From Fuerstiella sp. (GTDB lineage Bacteria; Planctomycetota; Planctomycetia; Planctomycetales; Planctomycetaceae), in NCBI GenBank assembly GCA_022843805.1, contig JALHMY010000032.1:1-64000 (forward strand): a stretch of DNA of 64,000 bases, in the 5' to 3' direction. Below, piece by piece: positions 26,982 to 35,808 of this stretch. A program made the translations under genes and the position numbers. Under the pieces are notes generated by a model. That model saw only the letters and a list, made by a program, of their open reading frames with translations. It made no database searches and had not been told where the DNA came from. The first letter of the stretch is position 1. Each line of letters starts with the position of its first letter.

Positions 26982-27595
26982 GACGGTGGCTCCATTCACT
27001 CATTCAGGTAAACCGGTGCGATAGTCTGAATCCTAATGATCATCCGCGGAATTGACAGTGTCCCAGGGGTAAAACGGCCGCCAGCTGGTTTGCGTGTGAG
27101 AACGAATACGGCATCAAAACATTGCATTCCGGAGGGAGCGAAGGGACTGTAAAACAGCATCGGCCGAGCTTCGTCATGAAAACTGGGGAGTACCGCCGTG
27201 CGGGCACGTGAAAGCGATTTCGGCAGAAAAATTTTGTGGACAGAAAAATGAATCGCAGTGAAACACCGGACATCTGACAAGTTTAATCGCCAGGGGTTCC
27301 CACAACGCGTTGCCACTCCGATCCGTGGAAATTTTTCTGCCAATGAAATTTTTCTGTGGCCGGTCATGCCATCACGCTCGTTTCGAGCACGAGCACGAGC
27401 AGAAGCACGAGCAGAAGCAGGGAAATCAAAACATTGCATTCTCACGACAGAAACAACCTGACCGTCCCGAAATTGTCTTTTCGTGCTCGTGCTCAGCAAC
27501 GCGGTGCTCGTGCTCATGCTCGAAAGAGACAATAACAACGAATCGCGGTGTGAATGCCGGATCTGGCGAGCCAGTTACTGCACTCTTCTCCATAG
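26982..27595. repeat. Repeat-rich intergenic region upstream of the RHS remnant
   Basis: Three repeat types are seen. A dimeric GGCAGAAAAATT-type motif lies at 27222-27256 and again inverted at 27326-27360. A tandem CGAGCA/CGAGCAC array at 27384-27420 faces the complementary GTGCTCGTGCTC array at 27482-27522, so the two could pair. GCTCGAAAGAGACAATAACA at 27518 has a near copy at 60816 in the large island. Open frames run through here on both strands, but they lack ribosome sites and encode repeat-derived sequence. They are not called genes. Confidence 0.6.
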
Positions 27596-28237
27596 TTATT
27601 GATGGTGTCGCCAGCCGACGATATTGAGGTCATCCTTCACCGGATCGGCCGAGGTAAACACTCCGGTGTGCGGGTTGTAGTGGCGATGATGTGTCGCGTA
27701 CTGGAGTTCCGGGCCGGCGTTCGGGTCTTTGCGGCAGGCGAGGTATTCGCCTTTCCAGAGCTGCGAATTGGCCGTGCTGCCGGTTGTGCTGATCGGGTTG
27801 CCCCACGCATCGAAACTGTAATCATCCGTGACGACCTGAGCGTCATCGGTCAGCTGGCGCACGTTGTGGATGCCGTCAAACTGATAAAACGACGATTCCG
27901 GATCCCGGTGCTGACTGAGCACCTGCGCATACGGGGCGGGCACGTACGTGAAGTCCGCTTCCACCGTGCCGACATCATCCAGTTCCAGCACGACGTTGTT
28001 GCCATCGTAAACGTAGTGCGTTTCCGCCACGCCATCATCCTGCAGCACTCGCATCCCGTCGACCATTCGCTGTCGCAAAGGAGCTGAGCTTCTGGTTGTC
28101 GGGGAAATCTGCGTCATGGCAATTTGTTGACACGGTTTCAATCGAATACGAGCCTCGACAATGACTCCATTTATTACATCAGACGGGACTTCACTGTGAA
28201 GCCCGGGCAGCGAAATCGGCGTTTGTGTTCGTCTCAA
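27596..28237 (-). pseudogene. RHS-repeat core fragment, truncated and frameshifted
   Basis: About 150 codons of RHS core are clear: HYVYDGNNVVLELDDVG, ADFTYVPAPYAQVLSQ, SFYQFDGIHNVRQLTDDAQ, TDDYSFDAWGNPIST, and the hallmark HRHYNPHTGVFTSADPV followed by KDDLN. In intact RHS proteins the next motif is RYAGNxPxNxxDP. Here the reading frame turns into NIVGWRHHQ and a stop, while the neighbouring frame reads AGDTINNY, so a frameshift has hit at about 27614-27622. The first 55 codons do not match the family, and no start or signal is visible. The fragment lacks both the long repeat region and the variable toxin tip. It is probably the debris of a polymorphic toxin or wall-associated protein. Confidence 0.75.
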
Positions 28238-28425
28238 AAATCAGACTTTCCCATCATTCATCGCCCCAACAGTGAACAAGAGCTTGAGCAAAAAGCCCAG
28301 GCCGCCGCCGACTGTCGTGCCGCCCCCAGGGAACAACAACCCTGCAAGCCGTGGAAGCCTGCGGAGCCAGCAAGGCTGCAACCCTTCACTCCGGCACAGC
28401 CTGCGAAATCGTGATGTAGACAGCC

Positions 28426-28800
28426 TCACGTAAAGCAAAGTTCCAGCGAGGAGGCATGACGATCATCGAAACGATCATCTTTTTTCAAGGCGTTAAGAAA
28501 CTCCTCCCAGCATTCGACCACTCCATTGAACAATTCATCTGGCAAGCCACTGGTACTGCGATTCTCCTTAAACGCCTCGAACGCCGATGAACAATTCCGG
28601 AAGAATACGCCAAAAGCGTCTTTGAAAAGCTCGTCCAAAGCGATGAATTCAAAACCGTGTCGCAATGGCGAATACGTTTCTTCGAGAGTCCCTTGTTCGG
28701 AAACATTAAGTCGTTGCCATGTCCGTTCGACAATACTCAGAAGTGCAACCGTACCGGTTGTCCAAATGTCGTCATCGGTGATGTGAATTGTGCCTGACAT
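28426..28800 (-). CDS. Small acidic protein of unknown function, candidate immunity protein
   Basis: A 124-residue protein with ATG at 28800 and GGAGT six bases upstream, a good start. It is acidic (many Glu/Asp), cytosolic, and rich in aromatic residues in LFKDAFGVFFRNCSSAFEAF and VVECWEEFLNALKKDD. I recognise no family. Its size, acidity and position upstream of an RHS core fragment on the same strand fit the small immunity proteins of polymorphic toxin loci, but that is inference from context only. It could simply be an orphan hypothetical. The surrounding DNA (28.2-29.3 kb) is otherwise decayed or repetitive. Confidence 0.5.
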   Translation of the reverse strand: MSGTIHITDDDIWTTGTVALLSIVERTWQRLNVSEQGTLEETYSPLRHGFEFIALDELFKDAFGVFFRNCSSAFEAFKENRSTSGLPDELFNGVVECWEEFLNALKKDDRFDDRHASSLELCFT

Positions 28801-28850
28801 TCTTTACTCCATGATTAATGATCTTGCTCGCAGAGCTTCCGGCCTTCCAC

Positions 28851-28885
28851 TGCGATTCATTTTTCTGCCCTGAAATTTTTCTGCC
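28851..28885 (-). repeat. Dimeric GGCAGAAAAATT-type repeat, inverted copy
   Basis: Read on the minus strand this is GGCAGAAAAATT, a short spacer, then GGCAGAAAAATGAATCGCA, one of five copies in the window (also 27222, 27326 inverted, 29108 and 53351). It lies just upstream of the start of the small acidic gene. The copies differ by a few bases and by spacer length. The function is unknown. Confidence 0.6.
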
Positions 28886-29107
28886 AACAATCGAAGTGCG
28901 TCTGCGTCCCGGCACGCCTCATAAGCAATTCCTGCGTTTCCTCTGTGTTCTCTGTGTTCTCTGTGGTAGAAATTGAACCGCGGATGAATCACACCAACGC
29001 ACTGTCGGTTTGCCGACGACCACATCATTCAGGGTTGGAACTGTCACCGCGAGTTCTGCATCAATGGCGAGCCAGGGTTCCCCCGCTTGAACGGTGTGAC
29101 GAAGGTT

Positions 29108-29147
29108 GGCAGAAAAATTATTTGGCAGAAAAATTTGGGAATCGCAT
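29108..29147 (+). repeat. Dimeric GGCAGAAAAATT-type repeat, direct copy
   Basis: GGCAGAAAAATTATTT is followed by GGCAGAAAAATTTGGGAATC, ending in the same ATCGCA tail as the other copies. The tail overlaps the first unit of the tandem repeat that follows. Confidence 0.6.
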
Positions 29148-29260
29148 ACCGGGAAGCTGACGCATCCCGCTCGCCAAAACGCTTTGCGATTCGGGGGGAA
29201 TCGCATACTCGGGAAGCTGACGCATCCCGCTCGCCAAATTGCTTTGCGATTTGGCGAGCG
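29137..29260. repeat. Two 59-bp tandem repeats with a perfect 12-bp hairpin
   Basis: Units at 29137-29195 and 29196-29254 share GGGAATCGCATAC, GGGAAGCTGACGCATCCCGC and TCGCCAAA, with a few substitutions and one single-base indel. In the second unit CGCTCGCCAAAT (29228-29239) pairs perfectly with ATTTGGCGAGCG (29249-29260) around a nine-base loop. The hairpin lies about 30 bp past the stop of the minus-strand beta-helix gene (29290) and could end its transcript. No T-tract follows. Confidence 0.6.
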
Positions 29261-29289
29261 GCCCGGTGTCAACCGGCCGGTACAATCTC

Positions 29290-30708
29290 TCAGGGCCGGA
29301 TTGGAGTCTTCAGGATGGAGCTGTGGACCTGCGGGGCGTGTTCGGCCCTGATTACGTCCGAAAGGCAGGGCCCCAGTCGGCAGGCGGAAATGAGACTGTC
29401 ACCGGACGGCCCGGTCCACAAGATCGCGTTTTGCTGCAATGCCGGAACGCGTCGGTCTGTCACAACGCAGGCCGACAGAAGTACGTCCGTGCTGTCGGCA
29501 ATTCGGATTCCATACGGGGCGGAATCCAGAATCTGGCAGTTGCTGATGGTCATGTTGGAGCAGTTGAAGACTTCCAGCAATGCTTCTCTCTGCAGCTCCG
29601 GAGTGTCAGGGAAAATATGCTGACCGGTCTGGCAATCCTGAAGCAGGTTGCCATTCAAAATACAGTCGCGACTGTTTCGAAAAGTTACACCGGTGCACAG
29701 TTCCCGCTCGACACCATAATCAGCATTATGGCCAAAGCAGTTGTCTCCCACGATGATCTGCACGCTGCTTTCCACAAGCAGATTTCGATTGTGTCCTGAA
29801 TAAATGTAATTGCCGGTGATTGTAACACCCTGAGCAGCAGTCAGATGAATGTTGTTCCACTGGCTTCCAATCAGATTACCGCTGATCGTCCACATTCCCA
29901 CTTTTTGATTGCTGTCAGTTCCCTGCCCGATCAGTCGAATATTGGATCCGTTCGGACTGTAGGTGGCCTGAATCGTGTTACTGCAAATCGTTCCTTCACG
30001 GATGGAGCCCGTGCTGGCATCGAGGTAAATCTCGGCTGTTGGTTCGGCATCTGCATCAGGCACTTTGTGTGCTCGATTGTTGTTGTATTCGATATCGTTG
30101 CCTGTGATCTGCAGATTTCGAATTTCACTTCGTTCGATACGGATCCCACCGAGCCGACAGTAGCTGATGTGCGAACCGCTGATAATTGTCTGATGAAGAT
30201 TGACTCCATCCAGAAATACGCCAATGCCAAGGTTATGATAAATGTGGCAATGACTGACCAGTACGTTTCTGGCTCGCCCGGAAATATGAATTCCATGTCG
30301 CAGCTGGCGCAGTAGGACTCGGGTGATCGTGGGCTGAGTGGCTCCGATGATCTGAATACCGTCGGCCTCCGGATTTCGGCCGGTGATCTCGAGGTCGCTG
30401 ACGATCGGCATTCGTTCGTTTGACCAGACGGAAGGCTGGTAGCTGTTGGGATCGGCACTGCCGGTATGAGTGCCCTTCAGCAGAATCGCGGGGCCGGACC
30501 CTTCCATCACGATTGTGGCGGTCCCGCCCTGGCCGATCAGAGCTGTCAGTCCCGCTTTCTGCAGGTCGACAACGATCGTTTTCGTAATGCGGTAAACACC
30601 GCGCGGAAAGCTGAGTTCGCCGATTGATTCATCAACGGCGTGCTGAATTGCGTCAGAATCGTCCGTAGTGCCGTCACCGGCAGCTCCAAAATCAGCAACA
30701 GTTGTCAT
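29290..30708 (-). CDS. Right-handed parallel beta-helix protein, pectate lyase 3-like
   Basis: A 472-residue protein. It opens with VADFGAAGDGTTDDSDAIQH, the standard start of the Pectate_lyase_3 family (phage tail-spike and polygalacturonase-like), then FPRGVYRITKTIVVD. Repeated short strands follow (VLVSHCHIYHNLGIGVFLDG, ITGNDIEYNNN, WTISGNLIGSQWNNIHL, VTITGNYIYSGHNRNLLVES), each a coil of a beta-helix. It lacks a signal peptide at the chosen ATG, which is odd for a polysaccharide-acting protein. There is no clear active site of GH28 or lyases. The call is beta-helix fold, with unknown substrate. Confidence 0.75.
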   Translation of the reverse strand: MTTVADFGAAGDGTTDDSDAIQHAVDESIGELSFPRGVYRITKTIVVDLQKAGLTALIGQGGTATIVMEGSGPAILLKGTHTGSADPNSYQPSVWSNERMPIVSDLEITGRNPEADGIQIIGATQPTITRVLLRQLRHGIHISGRARNVLVSHCHIYHNLGIGVFLDGVNLHQTIISGSHISYCRLGGIRIERSEIRNLQITGNDIEYNNNRAHKVPDADAEPTAEIYLDASTGSIREGTICSNTIQATYSPNGSNIRLIGQGTDSNQKVGMWTISGNLIGSQWNNIHLTAAQGVTITGNYIYSGHNRNLLVESSVQIIVGDNCFGHNADYGVERELCTGVTFRNSRDCILNGNLLQDCQTGQHIFPDTPELQREALLEVFNCSNMTISNCQILDSAPYGIRIADSTDVLLSACVVTDRRVPALQQNAILWTGPSGDSLISACRLGPCLSDVIRAEHAPQVHSSILKTPIRP

Positions 30709-30734
30709 GGCAGCTTTCTGCAGTCTGTCGAAAA

Positions 30735-30965
30735 TCAGCGGACGGTCACGACCTGCAGCTGATTTTCGACTCGAAGGTTGGGATACATCCGGCGAGCCGC
30801 CGTTGTTGCAACCTGCTTAGCGTACCATGAACCAGCCCGACCCGTCAAAACTACTGACTGAAAACCTGCGTCCACATGCAGATCCTGAACAACCACACTG
30901 GCCAGCTGATGGATCAAATCCATGCAGCGGTCTGTTTCAGGGCTCGTCCTGGGCTCGATTCGCAT
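30735..30965 (-). CDS. Small BON-domain-like protein
   Basis: A 76-residue protein. ATG at 30965 follows GGAGGAT with good spacing; earlier in-frame starts lack one. The C-terminal two thirds (VVVQDLHVDAGFQSVVLTGR then AGSWYAKQVATTAARRMYPN and RVENQLQVVTVR) match the short BON pattern: beta strand, VxLxGxV, alpha helix, VxNxLxV. Without a signal peptide it is probably cytosolic. BON domains bind membranes or other macromolecules. It lies 26 bp upstream of the beta-helix gene on the same strand. Confidence 0.6.
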   Translation of the reverse strand: MRIEPRTSPETDRCMDLIHQLASVVVQDLHVDAGFQSVVLTGRAGSWYAKQVATTAARRMYPNLRVENQLQVVTVR

Positions 30966-31249
30966 CGGTATCCTCCGTGACGCGCATAGAGAAACAAAAA
31001 ATACCAAAGTGCGAATGGTCGCTTGCCGAACCCCTGACCTTCGCACTGCCAACAGCCGACAGATTACCGTCCGCCTTTCAGTTTTTGCAGTGCAGTTCCC
31101 AGAATTTTCGTCATCTTTGTCAGTTGTGGTCGACTGCTGTCAGAGTATAGGGGAACTGCGGAGTTCAGAACGAAATCGGTCCCAGGTTGATGGCCGATTT
31201 TCGGCCAGGCGAAATGCCATTCAAAGTTTGATCGATTGGTTTCAATCTG

Positions 31250-31972
31250 TTATCGCAGGCGATCGGCGGATGTCCGAAGATTGGACGAGGCTGCTCGAAA
31301 CGAAAAGGCGGCCCACGTCCATAAGATGCCACCGGTCCAGCCGGCAAGCACATCTGTTGGGAAATGTACGCCCATGCAAACTCGGCTGATCCCGACCAGA
31401 AAGGCCAGGAAAAGCGGCAAAAGAACCAGCAGCAGTCGTACTCGCGAATCGGGAGTGTGTCGGGCGAGCAGAAGTCCGATCGTCAGGAAAATTACGGCGG
31501 ACATCATCGCGTGACTGCTGGGAAAACTGCTGGTTTCAACATATGACAAATGCGGCACAATTCCCGGGCGTTCTCTTCCGACGAGCTTTTTCATGAGCAT
31601 ACTGCAAACAAATCCGCCAATCGAAGTCGCCAGAAAGAATCGAACATCGCGACGCCCGTGTATCAGGCCCAGAAGGATTGAAAAGCTGATGATTGTCAGT
31701 ACAAGAACGCCGTAACCTCCGAGCGCCGTGAAGTCCCTCATCATCTCCTCCAGCGCCGGTGGACCAATCATTCGACTGCCATCACCGTTACCCCGCAGCA
31801 GCACGATCACGCGGTGGTCGAGATCACCGGCTGATGGCGGCTGTATACGAGAAACAATCTCGAATCCGAACCAGAGCAGGCCGACGAGTGCGAGCGTTAC
31901 GGGGAATACACGCATCAGCGAACCCATCTCTTCAAAGGCATCAGGTCCCTCGACTTGGGCAATTGGGTTCAA
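31250..31972 (-). CDS. PAP2-family membrane phosphatase
   Basis: A 240-residue protein with about six membrane helices. The three phosphatase motifs are complete: KKLVGRERPG (K-x6-RP), SFPSSHAM (PSxH) and SRVCMGVHFPTDVLAG (SR-x5-H-x3-D). Enzymes of this family dephosphorylate undecaprenyl diphosphate or lipid phosphates at the outer face of the membrane. The start is probably TTG at 31972, overlapping the rarA stop as TTGA, with AAGGAG eleven bases upstream, which suggests coupled translation. An internal ATG 45 bases downstream is the alternative. Confidence 0.85.
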   Translation of the reverse strand: MNPIAQVEGPDAFEEMGSLMRVFPVTLALVGLLWFGFEIVSRIQPPSAGDLDHRVIVLLRGNGDGSRMIGPPALEEMMRDFTALGGYGVLVLTIISFSILLGLIHGRRDVRFFLATSIGGFVCSMLMKKLVGRERPGIVPHLSYVETSSFPSSHAMMSAVIFLTIGLLLARHTPDSRVRLLLVLLPLFLAFLVGISRVCMGVHFPTDVLAGWTGGILWTWAAFSFRAASSNLRTSADRLR

Positions 31973-33300
31973 GGTTCGTTTCGCTCCTTATCCAAAAGAC
32001 GTCGTTTTCGAATTTCTTCGAGACGCTGCCTGAAGACACCTTCGCGACCACGCGTGGTGGGCTCATAATATCGTTTGTCAACTCCCAGATAATCCTGGCT
32101 GAGCCATCCGCCCGGGGCATCATGCGGATACTGATAACCGGTTCCGTGTCCCTGTTCGGCTGCTCCCTGATAATGGGCATCGCGCAAGTGCATGGGAACT
32201 GGCAGCACGCTGTTACTGCGAATGTCACTCAGTGCCGCATCAATCGCCACATAAGAAGCATTCGATTTTTCTGCACAGGCGAGGTACGTGGTCGCCTGAG
32301 CGAGGTTAATGCGACATTCCGGCATACCCACGGATTCTGTTGCCTGCTGGGCAGCCATCGCCACCATCAGCCCAACCGGATCGGCGTTTCCGATGTCTTC
32401 AGATGCTGAGATCACCAGACGCCGGGCAATAAACCGCGGATCTTCGCCAGCTTCGAGCATTCGCGCCAGCCAGTACAGGGCAGCATCCGGATCGCTGCCC
32501 CGAATACTCTTGATAAACGCGCTGGCCACATCGTAGTGGTCGTCCCCTGCCCTGTCATAACGGACAACTCGACGCTGAAGCGACTCCTGAGCAACGGCCA
32601 GATCCACATGTCGGCTGCTCTGCGCGACACTCAGAACACCAATTTCGAGTGCCGTCAGGGCTCGCCGCGCATCACCGTCTGACAGTTTTGCAATCAACTG
32701 CAATGCATCGTCGTCCACGGTTACCCTTTTGTCTCCCAGCCCATGATGGACATCGGCCAGGGCGCGATTCATCAGCTGTACGAGATCATGGGCATCGAGC
32801 TCACGGAATTCAAAAACCTGACTGCGGCTGATCAGCGGAGCGACAAGAGAGAAAAACGGGTTGGCCGTTGTGGCTCCAATGAGCGAAATGGTACCATTTT
32901 CCACATCCGGCAACAGAATGTCCTGCTGGCTGCGGCTGAATCGATGCAGTTCATCAATGAAAACGATCGTTTGTACACCGTCCACCGACAATCGTTTTTC
33001 TGCGGCCTGCAGAAGATCACGGACGTCTTTCACGCCTGCGGCTGTGGCATTCAGCCGTTCAAATCGCCTCCGAGTGTGCCTTGCAATGAGCTCCGCAAGT
33101 GACGTCTTGCCGGTTCCTGGCGGTCCGTAAAAAATGACACTGCCAATTCGATCAGCATCCAGCATTCGCCTCAGCAGCATGCCATCACCCAGTATGTGCT
33201 GCTGCCCTGTAAATTCGCTGAGCTGTCTTGGGCGCATTCGAGCGGCCAGTGGCATCACTCGTTCTCGGTTTTTCTTTTCTTCTCCGGAAAAAAGGCTCAT
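31969..33300 (-). CDS. rarA: Replication-associated recombination protein RarA (MgsA)
   Basis: A 443-residue AAA+ ATPase related to clamp loaders. Visible parts: LAARMRPRQLSEFTGQQHIL at the N-terminus, Walker A GPPGTGKT (residues 59-66), Walker B VFIDELHRF, sensor 1 LIGATTANPFF, the SDGDARRALTALE sensor-2 region, and the C-terminal tetramerisation domain with GSDPDAALYWLARMLEAGED and PMHLRDAHYQGA. RarA acts on single-stranded DNA and stalled forks and interacts with SSB and RecQ-type proteins. Length and motifs are normal for the family. It is the only clear information-processing gene in the window. The PAP2 gene is coupled behind it. Confidence 0.95.
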   Translation of the reverse strand: MSLFSGEEKKNRERVMPLAARMRPRQLSEFTGQQHILGDGMLLRRMLDADRIGSVIFYGPPGTGKTSLAELIARHTRRRFERLNATAAGVKDVRDLLQAAEKRLSVDGVQTIVFIDELHRFSRSQQDILLPDVENGTISLIGATTANPFFSLVAPLISRSQVFEFRELDAHDLVQLMNRALADVHHGLGDKRVTVDDDALQLIAKLSDGDARRALTALEIGVLSVAQSSRHVDLAVAQESLQRRVVRYDRAGDDHYDVASAFIKSIRGSDPDAALYWLARMLEAGEDPRFIARRLVISASEDIGNADPVGLMVAMAAQQATESVGMPECRINLAQATTYLACAEKSNASYVAIDAALSDIRSNSVLPVPMHLRDAHYQGAAEQGHGTGYQYPHDAPGGWLSQDYLGVDKRYYEPTTRGREGVFRQRLEEIRKRRLLDKERNEP

Positions 33301-33539
33301 GAGGTGACCATTTGTCGTGTTTCGTCTGCCGCACTTAAGCCGTTTTTCATAAAATCCCTGGAACTTTATGTGCGAATTACGGATTTTAGAAAGGAAGCGG
33401 GAAAAATGTAGTGTTCATCCCTTTTGCAGATCTTCATGATATAAAAGCTGCTAGAATTGCGGGCCGATCCGATTGTCTTCTGGCGTGCGACGCTCTTTCG
33501 TGATCTCCCAGGGCCGGGTTTTGAAAGGTGAAAGGTTCA

Positions 33540-34487
33540 ATGGTTGCGGTACTACATCCACTGGGCCCGGGACGACAGATTGTGCTCGACCGTGCCGTTG
33601 TGCTGATCGGTCGAAGCCCTGACTGCGATACCGTTCTGGATGTCAGTTCCAAAATCTCTCGGATTCACTGTGCCCTGGTGCAAGTCGATAATTCCTATTT
33701 CATCCGTGATCTGGGAAGCATGAACGGCGTCTGGGTTGACGGAAAGCGAATTGAGAAAGAGTGCCTGCTGCAAACTGGTGTCAGGGTCGCCATCGGCGAC
33801 GTTCCGTTCCAGTTTCATGAAAATGTTCAGTTGGCTTCCAAATCTGTTCAGGGCCAGCATCGCCCGACCGCTGTCGCGGATACCAGTCAGCAATACCCGG
33901 TATTCGTTGATGAACGCACAACGACAAACGTCCCCTCGACAAGCGATGTTATGGAAGTTGTCGATATCATTGAAGATGTGCAGGTCATTGAAGATGTGCG
34001 GGACATTGAAGTCGTTGAAGATGTGCAGGTCGTTGAAGACGTGCATGTGATTGAAGACGTTGAAGTTGTTGACGACGCATCGGATGTTGAGGTGATGCCG
34101 GTCCGACCACTGCGTACTCGTCCCATTGTACCAAAGCGTTCGTTTTATCCGCCACCATCCAGAAACCGCAATGCCGGAAACGACGTTGTTGAAACGCCGC
34201 CTGGACGGAGGATGACCGGTCCATCGAAACCTGCGGAGCCTCGGAAGAAAGAAGCGGATGATCGAGTGCCGCCGACATTGCCGCCGGTTATCCGGCCAAC
34301 GGTGATTGGTGATGACGAGGTTCTGGATGTGGTCGACGTGAACCGAATGTCTGATGCCAAAGCTCCCGATAGTGAAATTCGGGAATCAGAGATTGGGGGC
34401 GATGTGGAAGTTCAGAACGTGGAAGAAATCGAGACTCGGGAACCTCCTCCGTTCAGTCCCCGTCCTCGCCGACGTCGCCGCCGCTAA
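33540..34487 (+). CDS. FHA-domain protein with an acidic VED repeat
   Basis: A 315-residue cytosolic protein; ATG at 33540 has AAAGG five bases upstream. Residues of about 1-100 form a forkhead-associated domain that binds phosphothreonine: IGRSPDCDTVLDVSSKISRI, HCALVQVDNSYFIRDLGSMN and GVWVDGKRI hold the conserved Arg, Ser, Arg-x-His and Asn-Gly. Residues of about 140-185 are a tandem acidic repeat made of IEDV/VEDV/VVDD units encoded by near-identical DNA. A Pro- and charge-rich, probably disordered tail follows and ends in RRRRR. It is probably a signalling scaffold read by a Ser/Thr kinase, which is not encoded nearby. Confidence 0.85.
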   Translation: MVAVLHPLGPGRQIVLDRAVVLIGRSPDCDTVLDVSSKISRIHCALVQVDNSYFIRDLGSMNGVWVDGKRIEKECLLQTGVRVAIGDVPFQFHENVQLASKSVQGQHRPTAVADTSQQYPVFVDERTTTNVPSTSDVMEVVDIIEDVQVIEDVRDIEVVEDVQVVEDVHVIEDVEVVDDASDVEVMPVRPLRTRPIVPKRSFYPPPSRNRNAGNDVVETPPGRRMTGPSKPAEPRKKEADDRVPPTLPPVIRPTVIGDDEVLDVVDVNRMSDAKAPDSEIRESEIGGDVEVQNVEEIETREPPPFSPRPRRRRRR

Positions 34488-34623
34488 GGTCTTTCTGATT
34501 GGGATGTGTACACCTTGTGGGATGCGACACCGTGTCAGGGTGTCCAATCGTCGCAGATCGCCTTCCGAACCAGCGAGCGATTGCGGAGCGATCCACGACT
34601 TTGGGCGGCGGCCGGAGTCTGCG

Positions 34624-35727
34624 TTAAGAATTCCGGATTCCGACAACAACGCCCTGCTGGTAACCCACGGCAATCAGCGAAAATTCGGTTTCGGCCTGTG
34701 CTGAGGGGGAATGCATTTCGAAGTCGTGCACATGCATGGGCGCTTTTTCCTGCGCAAGCATTTTTCCGTCGACTGTGCTGAAGACACTGATAAAGCCGTC
34801 GTTATTGCCTCCGGCAGCAGCCAGCCACTGATTGCCAGGTGCGAATCTCATGGCTTCCACAAGACCCTTATATTTGTTGTCTTCGATCAGGCACTGACGC
34901 TCACCCGATTGCCAGCGGAAGATTTCGATCCGCGAAACGCCATCCAGATGGTCAATGTTATCGACATGTCCAATGCCGCCGACTGCCAGCAGTGCCGAGT
35001 CGCTCGAAAATGCCAGTGAACGCACGCCACCGATGGAATGACGGCGTGCTTTCGGATCCCATGTGTACATTCCCGGCGATTCAATGGTGGCAACAATCCG
35101 GCCGGTCGCTGATTCCCTCACAAGGACTTTGCCTGTCCGGTCGCCGGTTGCGAGCCATGTACCATCCGGAGAAAACGTCACGGCATACAGCATGGAGGGA
35201 AAATGATGGGGCGTCTTCAGCGCGTAATCACCCCACACGGCCAGGCACTCCCCGCTGCTGAAATCCCACAACTTCGTTCGCATGTCGTCGGCGACGCTGG
35301 CAATGCGTGTTCCATCCGGACTTACCGCCAGCCTTCGAATCCATTTGTCATGGGCATTTTCAATTCGCCGCAGCACTTCTCCGGTCTGTGCATTCCACCA
35401 GATTATCGCACAGTCGTATCCTGCTGAAACGAGTGTATCGCCGTGCCTGACGAGACCTGTGACATAACTGGAATGTCGATTTTCCGACAATACACGGGCC
35501 TCAACTTTTTCTGCGGTTGGGTCCACAGCATAAACGCTGAAGTCAGATGTTCCGACATAAACCAGCGGTGAAGATGAAGGTCCTGCGGCAAGACAGAATC
35601 CAATTGCCGGCAACGGAAATGTTTTGTCAATCTTCACCGACGTCGGCATGCTGACAGCCCCGGAAGGCTCGACAGCCGCCTCTGGTGTTTGTGAGGGTGA
35701 CGGTTCGACATTGTCCTGCTGATTCAT
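34624..35727 (-). CDS. WD40-repeat protein
   Basis: A 367-residue protein of about seven WD40 repeats, for example LVRHGDTLVSAGYDCAIIWW, IRRLAVSPDGTRIASVADDM then RTKLWDFSSG, VTFSPDGTWLATGDRTGKVL, LAFSSDSALLAVGG and RFAPGNQWLAAAGGNNDGFI. No signal peptide is visible. WD40 proteins of this type commonly end planctomycete DUF1549/1553-DUF1501 operons, and here the gene lies about 80 bp downstream of a DUF1501 gene on the same strand. It is probably a protein-interaction scaffold. Confidence 0.85.
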   Translation of the reverse strand: MNQQDNVEPSPSQTPEAAVEPSGAVSMPTSVKIDKTFPLPAIGFCLAAGPSSSPLVYVGTSDFSVYAVDPTAEKVEARVLSENRHSSYVTGLVRHGDTLVSAGYDCAIIWWNAQTGEVLRRIENAHDKWIRRLAVSPDGTRIASVADDMRTKLWDFSSGECLAVWGDYALKTPHHFPSMLYAVTFSPDGTWLATGDRTGKVLVRESATGRIVATIESPGMYTWDPKARRHSIGGVRSLAFSSDSALLAVGGIGHVDNIDHLDGVSRIEIFRWQSGERQCLIEDNKYKGLVEAMRFAPGNQWLAAAGGNNDGFISVFSTVDGKMLAQEKAPMHVHDFEMHSPSAQAETEFSLIAVGYQQGVVVGIRNS

Positions 35728-35808
35728 GGGGTCAATCCGAAATAATGCGGTGCAGCGGCCTGGTAATCGGCAATCAAATTTTGAAAAGCGGCTTTTTGCA
35801 GTTGTGTC

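Noticed and set aside
26996-27538. 180-codon minus-strand open frame upstream of the RHS remnant
   Set aside because: It runs through the GAGCAC arrays and GGCAGAAAAATT repeats (giving RASARARARNER-like sequence), has no ribosome site and resembles no protein.
29087-29623. 178-codon plus-strand open frame overlapping the beta-helix gene
   Set aside because: Its first half is the 59-bp tandem repeat and its second half is antisense to the beta-helix gene; no supporting motif.
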